Of a stretch of 64,000 bases of DNA, positions 1 to 11,351 are shown piece after piece (the first letter of the stretch is position 1; the number at the start of each line of letters is the position of its first letter). Origin of the DNA: Marinobacterium sp. (lineage in GTDB: Bacteria > Pseudomonadota > Gammaproteobacteria > Pseudomonadales > Balneatricaceae); contig JAUWAC010000004.1 in assembly GCA_030602245.1 (NCBI GenBank), positions 62,001 to 126,000 on the forward strand, in the 5' to 3' direction. Made by a program: the position numbers and the translations under genes. A model generated the notes under the pieces. It saw nothing but the letters and a program-made list of their open reading frames with translations, ran no database searches and was not told the origin of the DNA.

Positions 1-2
1 GC

Positions 3-53
3 CGGCACGTCCCGGCTGTGCACACTCAAAAACTGCCCAGAGGTAACGACTGA
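3..53 (+). other. possible 3' end of an upstream reading frame
   Basis: An open frame runs from base 3 to a TGA at 51-53, directly before infA, and would encode the last 16 residues of an upstream protein. In pseudomonads the gene before infA is usually an aminoacyl-tRNA-protein transferase (ate/bpt). The fragment is too short to recognise, so that identity is only a guess from gene order. Confidence 0.2.
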
Positions 54-272
54 ATGGCGAAAGAAGACTCGATTGAAATGGAAGGCGTCGTCATCGACAC
101 CCTGCCGAACACCATGTTCCGCGTCGAACTGGAGAACGGGCACGTCGTGACTGCACACATTTCAGGCAAGATGCGCAAGAACTACATCCGCATCCTGACA
201 GGCGACAAGGTCAAGGTCGAGCTGACCCCGTACGATCTGAGCAAAGGCCGCATCGTATACCGCGCCCGCTGA
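54..272 (+). CDS. infA: Translation initiation factor IF-1
   Basis: IF-1 is a 72-residue, single-domain S1/OB-fold protein that binds the 30S A site and helps IF-2 and IF-3 assemble the initiation complex. The full length, the [11 protein letters not shown] start, the [14 protein letters not shown]-like core and the C-terminal GRIVYRAR all match the family. The ATG at 54 has AGAGGT at 39-44. The gene converges on clpA, a typical gammaproteobacterial pairing. Its last codons and stop lie inside a 12-bp-stem inverted repeat (252-288). Confidence 0.98.
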   Translation: MAKEDSIEMEGVVIDTLPNTMFRVELENGHVVTAHISGKMRKNYIRILTGDKVKVELTPYDLSKGRIVYRAR

Positions 273-288
273 GAGAGCGGTATACGAT
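252..288. terminator. perfect 12-bp inverted repeat between infA and clpA
   Basis: ATCGTATACCGC (252-263) pairs perfectly with GCGGTATACGAT (277-288). The infA stop codon lies in the loop. clpA ends at 305 on the other strand, so both convergent transcripts would carry the hairpin. Neither side has a clear U-tract, so it may be a 3'-end stabilising structure rather than a true intrinsic terminator. Confidence 0.45.
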
Positions 289-304
289 ATGACGGTTGGC
301 AGCC

Positions 305-2563
<2,259 letters not shown>

Positions 2564-2578
2564 GGCTGCAGCCTCCTG

Positions 2579-2956
2579 TCAGACCGACTCTACTTCACAC
2601 AGCAACGGATGCTTGTTCTCACGGGAATATTGATTCACCTGCGCCGCTTTGGTTTCCGCCACATCCCGGGTGTAGACGCCACACACACCTTTCCCCTGAG
2701 TATGGACCGACAACATCACTTGTGTCGCCTTCTCCTGATTCATATTGAAAAAAATCATCAGAACTTCAACCACAAAATCCATAGGGGTGTAGTCGTCATT
2801 CATCAGGACCACGCGATACATCGGCGGACGTTTGAGCTCCGGCTTGACCTCCTCGGCCGCCACCGAACCGTGCCCGGCGCGCCGATCCTCGCCGTCTTGG
2901 TCATCCGCCATCAAATAAATGCCGCTGTCGATATCCTGGCTACTGTAAAACGACAT
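2579..2956 (-). CDS. clpS: ATP-dependent Clp protease adaptor ClpS
   Basis: ClpS is the N-end-rule adaptor: it binds N-degrons and docks on the ClpA N-domain. The core [17 protein letters not shown] (about residues 46-62) with the NDD ligand-pocket residues, followed by [18 protein letters not shown] and the HPLLCEVE tail, is diagnostic. I start it at the ATG at 2956 (125 aa), preceded by AGCGAG. A TTG further upstream (2995) would add 13 residues, and an ATG at 2911 would give 110 aa, so the N-terminus is not settled. It is immediately upstream of clpA and divergent from cspD, as in many gammaproteobacteria. Confidence 0.96.
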   Translation of the reverse strand: MSFYSSQDIDSGIYLMADDQDGEDRRAGHGSVAAEEVKPELKRPPMYRVVLMNDDYTPMDFVVEVLMIFFNMNQEKATQVMLSVHTQGKGVCGVYTRDVAETKAAQVNQYSRENKHPLLCEVESV

Positions 2957-3021
2957 AACTCGCTGATTTCTCTGTCTGTAAATAATGATCGTCAATTCGG
3001 GGTAGTGCCGCGCTGACCAAA

Positions 3022-3030
3022 TGTTATACT
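3022..3030 (+). promoter_or_regulatory. putative extended -10 promoter of cspD
   Basis: TG-T-TATACT is a good extended -10 element with no obvious -35. Transcription from here would give cspD a leader of about 150 nt. Long structured leaders are common in cold-shock family mRNAs. Confidence 0.4.
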
Positions 3031-3190
3031 GCCCGCAGCAGGAGTGTTCTCCCCAGTATCAGCAGTCCCTGCATTGATGTAAAGGAGTACCTTCCGCACC
3101 CGAACGGGTGTGGAGTTCGCGTTTCAGACCCGCTCATCCCAACAGCAGAGATGGGTCTTTAGTACAGCGAAATCAACGGGAGCAGCCTAT

Positions 3191-3397
3191 ATGCACACAG
3201 GGAAAGTCAAGTGGTTCAACAATGCCAAGGGTTACGGCTTCATCCTCTCCGAGGCGCACGAAGAGGAGTTGTTTGCACACTTTTCTGCCATTCTCGCCGA
3301 GGGCTATAAGAGCCTGAAAGCCGGCCAGACGGTGCAGTTCGAGACCAAGCCAGGCCCCAAGGGAACTCACGCCGTCAACATCCGTGCACTTGACTGA
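3191..3397 (+). CDS. cspD: Cold-shock domain protein of the CspD type
   Basis: This small OB-fold protein binds single-stranded nucleic acid. RNP1 (KGYGFI, residues 13-18) and RNP2 (LFAHFSAI, 27-34) are both present, and the 68-aa length fits one cold-shock domain. The ATG at 3191 follows GGGAG. A GTG at 3110 would add 27 residues unlike the family and is rejected. CspD proteins in E. coli inhibit replication in stationary phase. The position opposite clpS supports CspD over the other Csp paralogues. It lacks the extra C-terminal tail that some pseudomonad CspD proteins carry. Confidence 0.9.
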   Translation: MHTGKVKWFNNAKGYGFILSEAHEEELFAHFSAILAEGYKSLKAGQTVQFETKPGPKGTHAVNIRALD

Positions 3398-3559
3398 CTG
3401 CCGCTGGCAGCCGGCACACTGACAGGGTAATGTCTGCGGCCCGGTGCGCGCAGTCCGGCAGGTTGCATCCCGTATTCCGGGTCTGCCGGATAACCCTCCT
3501 GCGACACCAGGACACGACCGTTTATCCGTATCGCCCGCTGCCGGAGTTCGCCACCACCG

Positions 3560-4156
3560 ATGTCCCGTCTGCTGTTATTCAACAAGCCGTACCAGGTTCT
3601 CACCCAGTTTACCGACGCTCAGGGCCGCGCCACGCTCGCTGACTATATTCACGAGCCCGGGTTTTACGCGGCCGGGCGACTCGACTACGACTCCGAGGGC
3701 CTGCTGATCCTCGTTGACGACGGTGCTGTCCAGCATCGTCTGGCAGATCCCAGGTTCAAGCTGGAAAAAACCTACTGGGTGCAGGTTGAGGGTGAGATCA
3801 CCGACGCAGCACTGGCCCAGCTGCGCGGCGGACTGTTACTGAAGGACGGCCCCACCCGACCGGCCAAGGCGCGGCGGCTGGAAGCGCCGGATGTCTGGCC
3901 GCGGATGCCTCCGATCCGTCAGCGTGCCAATCAGCCCACCAGCTGGCTTGAACTGAAGATCAGCGAAGGACGCAACCGGCAGGTACGACGCATGACCGCC
4001 GCGACAGGCTTTCCCACCCTGCGCCTGATTCGCTACGCGATCGGTCCCTGGACACTTGCCGGCCTGGCACCGGGGCAAAGTCGGTTCGACGAGATACACC
4101 TGCCGGTCAGCGCGCCGCGCCGTCGTCGCCCTGCGCCCAGGCCGCGGCGGCGCTGA
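3560..4156 (+). CDS. rluE: 23S rRNA pseudouridine(2457) synthase RluE
   Basis: A RsuA/RluB/E/F-family pseudouridine synthase that modifies 23S rRNA. The catalytic segment [11 protein letters not shown] places the nucleophilic Asp at residue 42, and the motif [11 protein letters not shown] is present near residue 135. At 198 aa with no N-terminal S4 domain it fits RluE rather than RluB or RsuA. The C-terminus is a strongly arginine-rich tail (last 15 residues). The DNA for that tail overlaps the 3' end of moaE on the other strand by 50 bp. Confidence 0.92.
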   Translation: MSRLLLFNKPYQVLTQFTDAQGRATLADYIHEPGFYAAGRLDYDSEGLLILVDDGAVQHRLADPRFKLEKTYWVQVEGEITDAALAQLRGGLLLKDGPTRPAKARRLEAPDVWPRMPPIRQRANQPTSWLELKISEGRNRQVRRMTAATGFPTLRLIRYAIGPWTLAGLAPGQSRFDEIHLPVSAPRRRRPAPRPRRR

Positions 4157-4586
4157 GATCCGTGTCTTTCTGCGCCACCCAGCGCTGCGAGCCCGCCAGC
4201 AGTTCCTTCTTCCAGAACGGTGCATCGCGCTTGAGGTAGTCCATGATGAACTGCGCCGCTTCGAACGCAGCACGACGATGCGCACTGGCCACACCGACGA
4301 ACACGATATTGTCGCCCGGTAGCAGGCGCCCGACCCGGTGGCGCAGCACGATCGGGCCCAGCGCCCAGCGTTGACGCGCCTGCTCGACGATCCGCTCCAG
4401 CGCCTTCTCGGTCATGCCCGGATAATGCTCAAGCTCCAGGCCCTGCAGCGCCTCTTCAGCGAGGTCGCGCACCAGCCCGGTGAAGGTCACAATGGCGCCG
4501 TGACGCGCACCGCCCTGGCGCAGAAACGCGTCCAGTGCCGACGGATCGAAGTCGTTGCTTTGAACCGCGATATCATTCACCTGCAT
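4107..4586 (-). CDS. moaE: Molybdopterin synthase catalytic subunit MoaE
   Basis: MoaE is the large subunit of molybdopterin synthase. With thiocarboxylated MoaD it converts precursor Z (cPMP) to molybdopterin. The [12 protein letters not shown] core, the RVGRLLPGD segment and [10 protein letters not shown] with the conserved active-site lysines (K119, K126) are intact. The 159 residues are slightly longer than usual because of an alanine-rich tail. No other molybdenum-cofactor gene is nearby, so its MoaD partner must be encoded elsewhere. The 3' end overlaps rluE convergently by 50 bp. Confidence 0.95.
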   Translation of the reverse strand: MQVNDIAVQSNDFDPSALDAFLRQGGARHGAIVTFTGLVRDLAEEALQGLELEHYPGMTEKALERIVEQARQRWALGPIVLRHRVGRLLPGDNIVFVGVASAHRRAAFEAAQFIMDYLKRDAPFWKKELLAGSQRWVAQKDTDLSAAAAWAQGDDGAAR

Positions 4587-4750
4587 ACTCGCCCCTCAGA
4601 CTGCCCGCTTTACCGATCACGGGGCAGCGCCGCCCCGTTCAAACTGGTATTATCCGCCAAACGGCGCCGAACCGAAAACCGGGCGCCCCGGTCGGCCGCT
4701 AGCGCCAGCCGACTGCAACACATTGAAACCCGACATCATATCGAGAGAAG

Positions 4751-5194
4751 ATGCGCTGGACCCCGCACGCCACCGTTGCCACCATCGTTGAAGATCAGGG
4801 CCGTTTTCTGCTGGTTGAGGAGATGGCTGGCGGTCGACTGGTACTGAATCAGCCGGCCGGTCATCTGGAAGAAAATGAGCGCTTCGTTGATGCCGCCCGG
4901 CGCGAAACACTCGAAGAAACCGCCTGGCACGTGGAGCCGGAACATTTTCTCGGCCTGTACGTGTATAAGGCTCCGGCCAACGGCGTCACCTATCATCGCG
5001 CCTGTTTCACCGCCCGACCGTTGCGTCACGAACCGACACGCACGCTGGACGACGGCATTCAGCAGGCGCTCTGGCTGACCCGTGACGAGATTGCGGCACG
5101 CGCCGATCAGCTGCGCAGCCAACTGGTGCTCGACTGCATCGACGACTACCTGGCGGGGGTACGCTATCCGTTATCCCTGATCCACGAACCCTGA
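4751..5194 (+). CDS. nudJ: Nudix phosphatase NudJ-like
   Basis: A 147-aa Nudix hydrolase. The Nudix box begins at G37 (GHLEENE) and continues RETLEETAW at 51-59. The Gly usually found after EET is Ala here. NudJ of E. coli hydrolyses nucleoside di- and triphosphates and the thiamin precursor HMP-PP, but the substrate here is not shown by sequence. It lies 19 bp upstream of mnmA in the conserved nudJ-mnmA-hflD-purB order, so it is probably cotranscribed. Confidence 0.9.
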   Translation: MRWTPHATVATIVEDQGRFLLVEEMAGGRLVLNQPAGHLEENERFVDAARRETLEETAWHVEPEHFLGLYVYKAPANGVTYHRACFTARPLRHEPTRTLDDGIQQALWLTRDEIAARADQLRSQLVLDCIDDYLAGVRYPLSLIHEP

Positions 5195-5213
5195 CAGATA
5201 AGATCCCGATCCA

Positions 5214-6329
5214 ATGAGTGACCCTCAAGCGACCAAAGTAATCGTCGGCATGTCCGGCGGTGTCGACTCCTCGGTTTCCGCGCTTCTGCTGCAGCAGCAG
5301 GGCTATCAGGTGGAAGGCCTGTTCATGAAGAACTGGGAAGAGGACGACGGCACCGAATACTGTACCGCGAAGGAGGATCTGGCCGATGCCCAGGCGGTCT
5401 GCGACAAGCTCGGCATCGTGCTGCACACGGCCAATTTCGCTGCCGAGTACTGGGACAATGTTTTCGAGCACTTTCTGGCGGAGTACAAGGCCGGGCGCAC
5501 ACCGAACCCGGACATCCTCTGCAACCGCGAGATCAAGTTCAAGGCGTTCCTCGAATATGCGCAGATGCTGGGTGCCGACCTGATCGCCACCGGACACTAT
5601 GTCCGGCGCGGCGAGATCGACGGCCATGCGGTGCTGCTCAAGGGACTGGACCCGAACAAGGATCAGAGCTATTTCCTGCATCAGGTCGGCGAGGCCGAGC
5701 TGGCACAGACCCTGTTCCCGGTCGGCGAACTGGAGAAGCCCGCCGTGCGCGCGTTGGCAGAAAAACACGATCTGGTCACCCACAACAAGAAGGACAGCAC
5801 CGGCATCTGCTTCATCGGCGAGCGCCGCTTCAGTGACTTCCTGAAGCAGTACCTGCCGGCACAGCCGGGCAAGATCGAGACACCCGACGGCGACGTGATC
5901 GGTGACCATCAGGGCCTGATGTACTACACCATCGGCCAGCGCCAGGGGCTTGGTATCGGCGGCCTTGCCAACTACCACGAAGAGCCCTGGTTCGTTGCCG
6001 GCAAAGACCTGCAGCGCAACGTGCTGATTGCGGTGCAGGGCACCGATCATCCGCTACTCTTCTCACAATGGCTGACCTGTTCCGACATTTTCTGGATCAA
6101 CGGCAAAGAGCCGCAGCTGCCGCTGCGCTGCAAGGCCAAGGTACGCTACCGCCAGAGTGATCAGCCCTGTGTGATCGAACGCTGCGATGACGGCTACCGG
6201 GTTGTTTTCGATACTCCGCAGCGCGCCGTTACCCCGGGACAGTCCGCTGTTTTCTACCTCGATGACCGCTGCCTCGGTGGCGGTGTCATCGAAACGACCG
6301 CCCGCAGTCAACCCAAGGAGCTCAGCTGA
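5214..6329 (+). CDS. mnmA: tRNA-specific 2-thiouridylase MnmA
   Basis: MnmA installs the 2-thio group on U34 of Lys, Glu and Gln tRNAs, taking sulfur from the IscS/Tus relay. The PP-loop SGGVDS is at residues 14-19. The two catalytic cysteines are C103 ([11 protein letters not shown]) and C199 ([11 protein letters not shown]). The 371-aa length is normal. The stop codon overlaps the hflD start (TGATG), so the two are translationally coupled. Confidence 0.98.
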   Translation: MSDPQATKVIVGMSGGVDSSVSALLLQQQGYQVEGLFMKNWEEDDGTEYCTAKEDLADAQAVCDKLGIVLHTANFAAEYWDNVFEHFLAEYKAGRTPNPDILCNREIKFKAFLEYAQMLGADLIATGHYVRRGEIDGHAVLLKGLDPNKDQSYFLHQVGEAELAQTLFPVGELEKPAVRALAEKHDLVTHNKKDSTGICFIGERRFSDFLKQYLPAQPGKIETPDGDVIGDHQGLMYYTIGQRQGLGIGGLANYHEEPWFVAGKDLQRNVLIAVQGTDHPLLFSQWLTCSDIFWINGKEPQLPLRCKAKVRYRQSDQPCVIERCDDGYRVVFDTPQRAVTPGQSAVFYLDDRCLGGGVIETTARSQPKELS

Positions 6330-7024
6330 TGGCACGTCACCACGATGAGCAGGCGATTGCACTGGCCGGCATCTTTCAGTCGGCCAGTCTCGTCGAGCAG
6401 ATCGCCCGCCGCGGAATGGTTGCACAGAACAGTTTCGAGGCCTCGATTGCCAGCCTGTTCGTTTCCAACCCGGCCGTTACCGAGGACGTCTACGGTGGCG
6501 TGCGGGAGATGCCCTACAATCTCAGCCTCGGACTCAAACAGCTGCAGGAGCTGGTCGACAAACGCGCCAGCGGCATCAATCCGGATGTGATGCGCTACGC
6601 GCTGACACTGATTCAGCTGGAACGCAAACTGAGCGCTCGCCCGGACATGCTGGAAGAGATCGGCCGCCGGCTGGATCAGCTGGAGGAGAAAGCGCGCTAT
6701 TTTGCCCACACTCACGACGACACCGAATCCGGCGCACAGGCGCCGATGCCGGATCCGTCGATCTACACCCATGCCAACGTGATCGCCGGCATCGCCGCCC
6801 TGTACCAGGATACGCTGAGCACATTCTCGATCCGCATTCAGGTTGCCGGCGATCCGCGCCACCTGCAGAACAGCGAGAACGCCGCCCGCATCCGTGCCCT
6901 GCTGCTGGCGGGCATCCGCGCCGTCATTCTGTGGCGACAGGTTGGTGGCAAGCGCTGGCACCTGTTCTTTTTCCGCTCACGGGTACGCCCGTCGCTGCAG
7001 AAGTTCCAGCTGGGTCGCCCCTGA
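6329..7024 (+). CDS. hflD: High-frequency lysogenization protein HflD homologue
   Basis: HflD is a peripheral inner-membrane protein. In E. coli it binds lambda CII, but its wider cellular role is unclear. The 231-aa protein is mostly helical, with the conserved Q..(A).GIFQSA.LV.Q.A..G N-terminus, SIASLF, and a C-terminal GG.RW.L.F.R..... segment. The start overlaps the mnmA stop, and the mnmA-hflD-purB order is conserved in gammaproteobacteria. Confidence 0.93.
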   Translation: MARHHDEQAIALAGIFQSASLVEQIARRGMVAQNSFEASIASLFVSNPAVTEDVYGGVREMPYNLSLGLKQLQELVDKRASGINPDVMRYALTLIQLERKLSARPDMLEEIGRRLDQLEEKARYFAHTHDDTESGAQAPMPDPSIYTHANVIAGIAALYQDTLSTFSIRIQVAGDPRHLQNSENAARIRALLLAGIRAVILWRQVGGKRWHLFFFRSRVRPSLQKFQLGRP

Positions 7025-7033
7025 CATTTCCGC

Positions 7034-7039
7034 TATAAT
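7034..7039 (+). promoter_or_regulatory. putative -10 of the purB promoter
   Basis: A consensus TATAAT lies 52 bp before purB, just after the hflD stop. No good -35 is seen at the expected spacing, so purB may be expressed both from here and by read-through from nudJ-mnmA-hflD. Confidence 0.4.
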
Positions 7040-7084
7040 GTGCGCCTTTTCTGCCAACCCGTAACCGCCAACAAGTGAGATTGA

Positions 7085-8455
<1,371 letters not shown>

Positions 8456-8473
8456 TAGCACCCGATCCGACCC

Positions 8474-8496
8474 AGAGCCGGCAACACGCCGGCTCT
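8474..8496 (+). terminator. hairpin downstream of purB
   Basis: AGAGCCGGC and GCCGGCTCT form a perfect 9-bp stem with a 5-nt loop 18 bp after the purB stop. Only a weak T-rich tail (GTTGCGT) follows, so termination may be partial. Confidence 0.55.
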
Positions 8497-8544
8497 GTTG
8501 CGTATGGCCTCTCTCAACTGCAACGATCAACACACACTTGCAAC

Positions 8545-9273
8545 ATGCTCTCCAATATCCGCATCGTACTGGTCCAGACATTCCACCCCGGCAACATCGG
8601 CGCGGCCGCGCGCGCGATGAAAAACATGGGGCTGTCCCAGCTCTATCTGGTCGACCCCAGAGTCTTCCCGGATCCGGAGGCGGAATCCCGCGCCGCCGGC
8701 GCCAAGGATCTGCTTGCCAACGCCGTTGTGGTCGGCAGTGTTGAGGAGGCGATCGCGGACTGCCAGCTGGTCATCGGTACCAGTGCGCGCGAACGCAGTT
8801 ACGACCTGCCGCTGCTCGATCTGGAAACCGCCGCCGACCAGGTAGTCCAGGAATCCGCCAGCGGCCAGATCGCGATCCTGTTCGGACGCGAAACCATGGG
8901 CCTTAACAACGCCGAGATGCTGATGTGCAATCGCCACCTCTACATCGACGCCAACCCGGAATACCCGGTGCTGAACGTCGCCCAGGCGATCCAGCTGGTC
9001 TGTTACGAGCTGCGTCGCGCAGCCCGCAAAAGCGACGGCCGCCCGGCAGAGCCGGCGCCCTATCCGCGTCAGCACGAGATGGTCCTGTTCTATGAACACC
9101 TGGAGCGTGTCCTGCGCGTGACCAACTTCATCATTCCGCAGCACGAAGGCCGCGTCATGGACAAGCTCAAGCGCTACTTCAACCGTTCACGCCCGGAAAA
9201 AACGGAGCTTGGCATGTTACGCGGAATCCTCGCCTCCGTTGAAGAGACGGTGGCCCGCTTGACGCGTGATTGA
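8545..9273 (+). CDS. trmJ: tRNA (cytidine/uridine-2'-O)-methyltransferase TrmJ
   Basis: A SPOUT-class methyltransferase that forms 2'-O-methyl C or U at position 32 of tRNAs. The N-terminus MLSNIRIVLVQTFHPGNIG, the GTSARERS segment, the FGRETMGLNNAE loop and the C-terminal knot segment NPEYPVLNVAQAIQLVCYEL are characteristic of TrmJ. The 242-aa length includes the usual helical C-terminal extension. In many gammaproteobacteria trmJ precedes iscR or cysE, but here it is followed by an unrelated small gene. Confidence 0.93.
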   Translation: MLSNIRIVLVQTFHPGNIGAAARAMKNMGLSQLYLVDPRVFPDPEAESRAAGAKDLLANAVVVGSVEEAIADCQLVIGTSARERSYDLPLLDLETAADQVVQESASGQIAILFGRETMGLNNAEMLMCNRHLYIDANPEYPVLNVAQAIQLVCYELRRAARKSDGRPAEPAPYPRQHEMVLFYEHLERVLRVTNFIIPQHEGRVMDKLKRYFNRSRPEKTELGMLRGILASVEETVARLTRD

Positions 9274-9337
9274 CCCGGGCCATTACACACCCGGCGCAGC
9301 TTGCTAAAGTAGCTGGAAACAGCAAGAGGGAATCGCA

Positions 9338-9589
9338 ATGACCCAGACCCTGCACCAGCTCGCCAGTCAGGCGGAGCAGCTGCATGCCGCACTGAAAGAC
9401 GCTGCTGACGCGATGCAGCAGTACGAATACAACCTGACCGGCATTCAACGCTGTGCCGACGACATCGCACGCTGCATGCGCATGGTCGGCAATGATCGCA
9501 CCGCTGCCCTGTCCGCTCGCGACACCCGTAAGGTGATGGACGAGATGCAGCGCGCTGTCGATGAACTGATGGAGCTGCTGAACACGTGA
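9338..9589 (+). CDS. Small helical coiled-coil protein coupled to RoxA
   Basis: An 83-aa protein I do not recognise. It has no signal peptide or membrane segment. It is almost entirely helix-forming, with two amphipathic stretches (about 1-35 and 55-82) and two cysteines (near 39 and 46). The ATG at 9338 follows AAGAGGG. Its stop overlaps the GTG start of roxA (GTGA), so translation is probably coupled, suggesting a partner or accessory of RoxA or simple operon packing. No function is claimed. Confidence 0.8.
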   Translation: MTQTLHQLASQAEQLHAALKDAADAMQQYEYNLTGIQRCADDIARCMRMVGNDRTAALSARDTRKVMDEMQRAVDELMELLNT

Positions 9590-10758
9590 TCGATCAATAC
9601 CCCCTTGGCGAACTCAGCGCGGAACAGTTTCTGCGCGATTACTGGCAAAAAAAGCCGCTGCTGATTCGTAACGCGATCCCCGATTTCGAGCCTCCTGTCA
9701 GCGCCGATGAGCTGGCAGGGTTGGCCTGCGAACAGGAGGTCGAATCGCGCCTGATCCGCTTCGATCCGGCCAGCGATCACTGGTCGCTCGAGCACGGCCC
9801 GTTCGACGAGAGCACCTTTGCCAACCTGCCGCCACGACACTGGACGCTGCTGGTACAGGGGGTTGATCACTGGATCCCGGACGCCGCCGACCTGCTGGCG
9901 CAGTTCTCGTTCATACCCAACTGGCGCGTTGATGATCTGATGATCAGCTACGCCGTTACCGGCGGTGGCGTCGGCCCCCACTACGACAATTACGACGTCT
10001 TTCTGCTGCAAGCTGCCGGCCACCGGCGCTGGGAGCTTGGCGGCCTGTGCGACGAACACTCACCGCGGCGGGACGATGCCCCGGTGATGATCCTGCCCCA
10101 GTGGCAACCGGAACAATCCTACGAACTCGGCCCGGGCGACATGCTGTATCTGCCGCCGCAGGTAGCGCATAACGGTGTGGCGCTCGACGATGAGTGCGTC
10201 ACCTGTTCGATCGGCTTTCGAGCCCCCGCGCATAACGAGCTGCTGCGCAGCTTCAGCGATCATATTGGCGAACAGCTCGGCCGTGAAACCCGCTATACGG
10301 ACCCCGACCTTAGCCTGCAGGAGAACCCCGGCGAGATTACCGCTGCCGCACTGGACAAGGTTCAGGCGATCCTCGAGCACTACCTGCAGGATCGCACCCG
10401 CCTGACGCAATGGTTCGGTCGCTATATGACCGACCCCAAATACCCCGAACTGGAAGAGCCCGGCGATGACATCAACGCCGACGAGCTGGGCAGCTGGCTC
10501 GCCGAAGGCGGTGTACTGGTGCGCAACGAGGGTGCGCGCTTTGCCTATGTCGAACACGGACCGGGACCGGACGCACTCGACCTGTTTGTCGATGGCCGTG
10601 CCTACACCGCGCACGGCGATACGGCCACCATCGCGCGCGCACTGTGCGCCAGCCGTACCCTGGAGCTGGCCGAGCAGGCCGATTCGCTGTCCGACGAAAC
10701 GCTCAACCTGCTGGCAACTCTGATCAGCAGTGGCGCCCTCTATTGCGCCGAAGACTGA
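9586..10758 (+). CDS. roxA: Ribosomal oxygenase RoxA (50S L16 arginine hydroxylase, JmjC/cupin)
   Basis: A YcfD/RoxA-type Fe(II)/2-oxoglutarate oxygenase that hydroxylates an arginine of ribosomal protein L16. The iron triad is H132 and D134 (GPHYDNYDVFLLQ) and H195 (PPQVAHNGVA). The GDMLYLPP strand and the C-terminal winged-helix region fit the family, as do the 390 residues. The start is GTG at 9586, overlapping the preceding small gene. A YcfD-like enzyme is assigned by whole-length resemblance; the exact ribosomal substrate is by family. Confidence 0.9.
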   Translation: MIDQYPLGELSAEQFLRDYWQKKPLLIRNAIPDFEPPVSADELAGLACEQEVESRLIRFDPASDHWSLEHGPFDESTFANLPPRHWTLLVQGVDHWIPDAADLLAQFSFIPNWRVDDLMISYAVTGGGVGPHYDNYDVFLLQAAGHRRWELGGLCDEHSPRRDDAPVMILPQWQPEQSYELGPGDMLYLPPQVAHNGVALDDECVTCSIGFRAPAHNELLRSFSDHIGEQLGRETRYTDPDLSLQENPGEITAAALDKVQAILEHYLQDRTRLTQWFGRYMTDPKYPELEEPGDDINADELGSWLAEGGVLVRNEGARFAYVEHGPGPDALDLFVDGRAYTAHGDTATIARALCASRTLELAEQADSLSDETLNLLATLISSGALYCAED

Positions 10759-10766
10759 CGCCCCGA

Positions 10767-10794
10767 ATGTGAGGGCATGACCACGCCCTCACAT
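10767..10794 (+). terminator. hairpin downstream of roxA
   Basis: A perfect 10-bp stem, ATGTGAGGGC paired with GCCCTCACAT around an 8-nt loop, begins 8 bp after the roxA stop. The tail is T-poor, so it may act with Rho or protect the 3' end. Confidence 0.5.
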
Positions 10795-11155
10795 CGCCTT
10801 TACCCGTCCAGCGACACTCACTCTTTTCCGCGCAATGGCCGAAGCGCTCGACATCGACCCGCCTTCTGTTCGCACCGCACGCCCCACACCGCACGAATAG
10901 ACTTACTAAATGTAAGCGTATTTTAAACTTTGGTCGAAATACGTTCCGAAACAGAAACAAAAAATCAACCCGACGGGCTGTTTTGTAGTTAATATTTTTT
11001 AGATTTTTTGTGACTTAACAAAACTATTTTTATTTCTTTTTGTTTATGTAAAACACTGCAAATCCCCTATCGACGAAAGTCTTTCATACGAAAGAAATAG
11101 CGCCTCAACCCCTCGTCATTACTGAGCTTTTTGCATCGCAACACGCATCCGCCCC

Positions 11156-11170
11156 GGTAGTAATACTACA
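11156..11170. promoter_or_regulatory. dyad operator-like site upstream of aceA
   Basis: GGTAGTAATACTACA contains a perfect GTAGTA-A-TACTAC palindrome. It fits the TGTA(A/G)T-N3-A(C/T)TACA pattern that I recall for RpiR-family regulators of central carbon metabolism (HexR, RccR) at all but the first base. Pseudomonad RccR is reported to control glyoxylate-shunt genes. A weaker copy, TGTAGTCCTGATACA, follows at 11190-11204. The regulator itself is not in the window. Confidence 0.5.
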
Positions 11171-11231
11171 CCCCCGCTGAAACGGGCCTTGTAGTCCTGA
11201 TACAGGATTTGCTGCCCTGCACAAAACGGCT

Positions 11232-11260
11232 TTGACACCCATACTGCGAGCACACATCAT
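11232..11260 (+). promoter_or_regulatory. putative sigma-70 promoter of aceA
   Basis: A perfect -35 TTGACA (11232-11237), a 17-bp spacer and CATCAT (11255-11260, 4 of 6 matches). Initiation here would leave a leader of about 85 nt and put the dyad sites upstream of the -35. Confidence 0.45.
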
Positions 11261-11351
11261 TCGCCCAACAAGCCGCGGCGACCCCAACACACCACGGCTC
11301 AAAACGAGAACGCTTTGATTCACCCAACAGCAAGACTGTAGAGGAAAAGCC

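Larger units (their letters stand above)
10795..11351 (+). promoter_or_regulatory. AT-rich control region upstream of aceA
   Basis: About 560 bp without a gene. Bases 10900-11100 are strikingly AT-rich compared with all surrounding DNA. The region holds a TGTAGT half-site at 10984-10989, a TCTTTC-ATAC-GAAAGA dyad at 11080-11095, a near-perfect 15-mer dyad at 11156-11170, a weaker copy at 11190-11204, and a sigma-70-like promoter at 11232-11260. No open frame with a ribosome-binding site is convincing here. Confidence 0.6.

Noticed and set aside
3110-3190. N-terminal extension of cspD from a GTG
   Set aside because: The added residues are unlike the cold-shock family, and GGGAG precedes the ATG at 3191.
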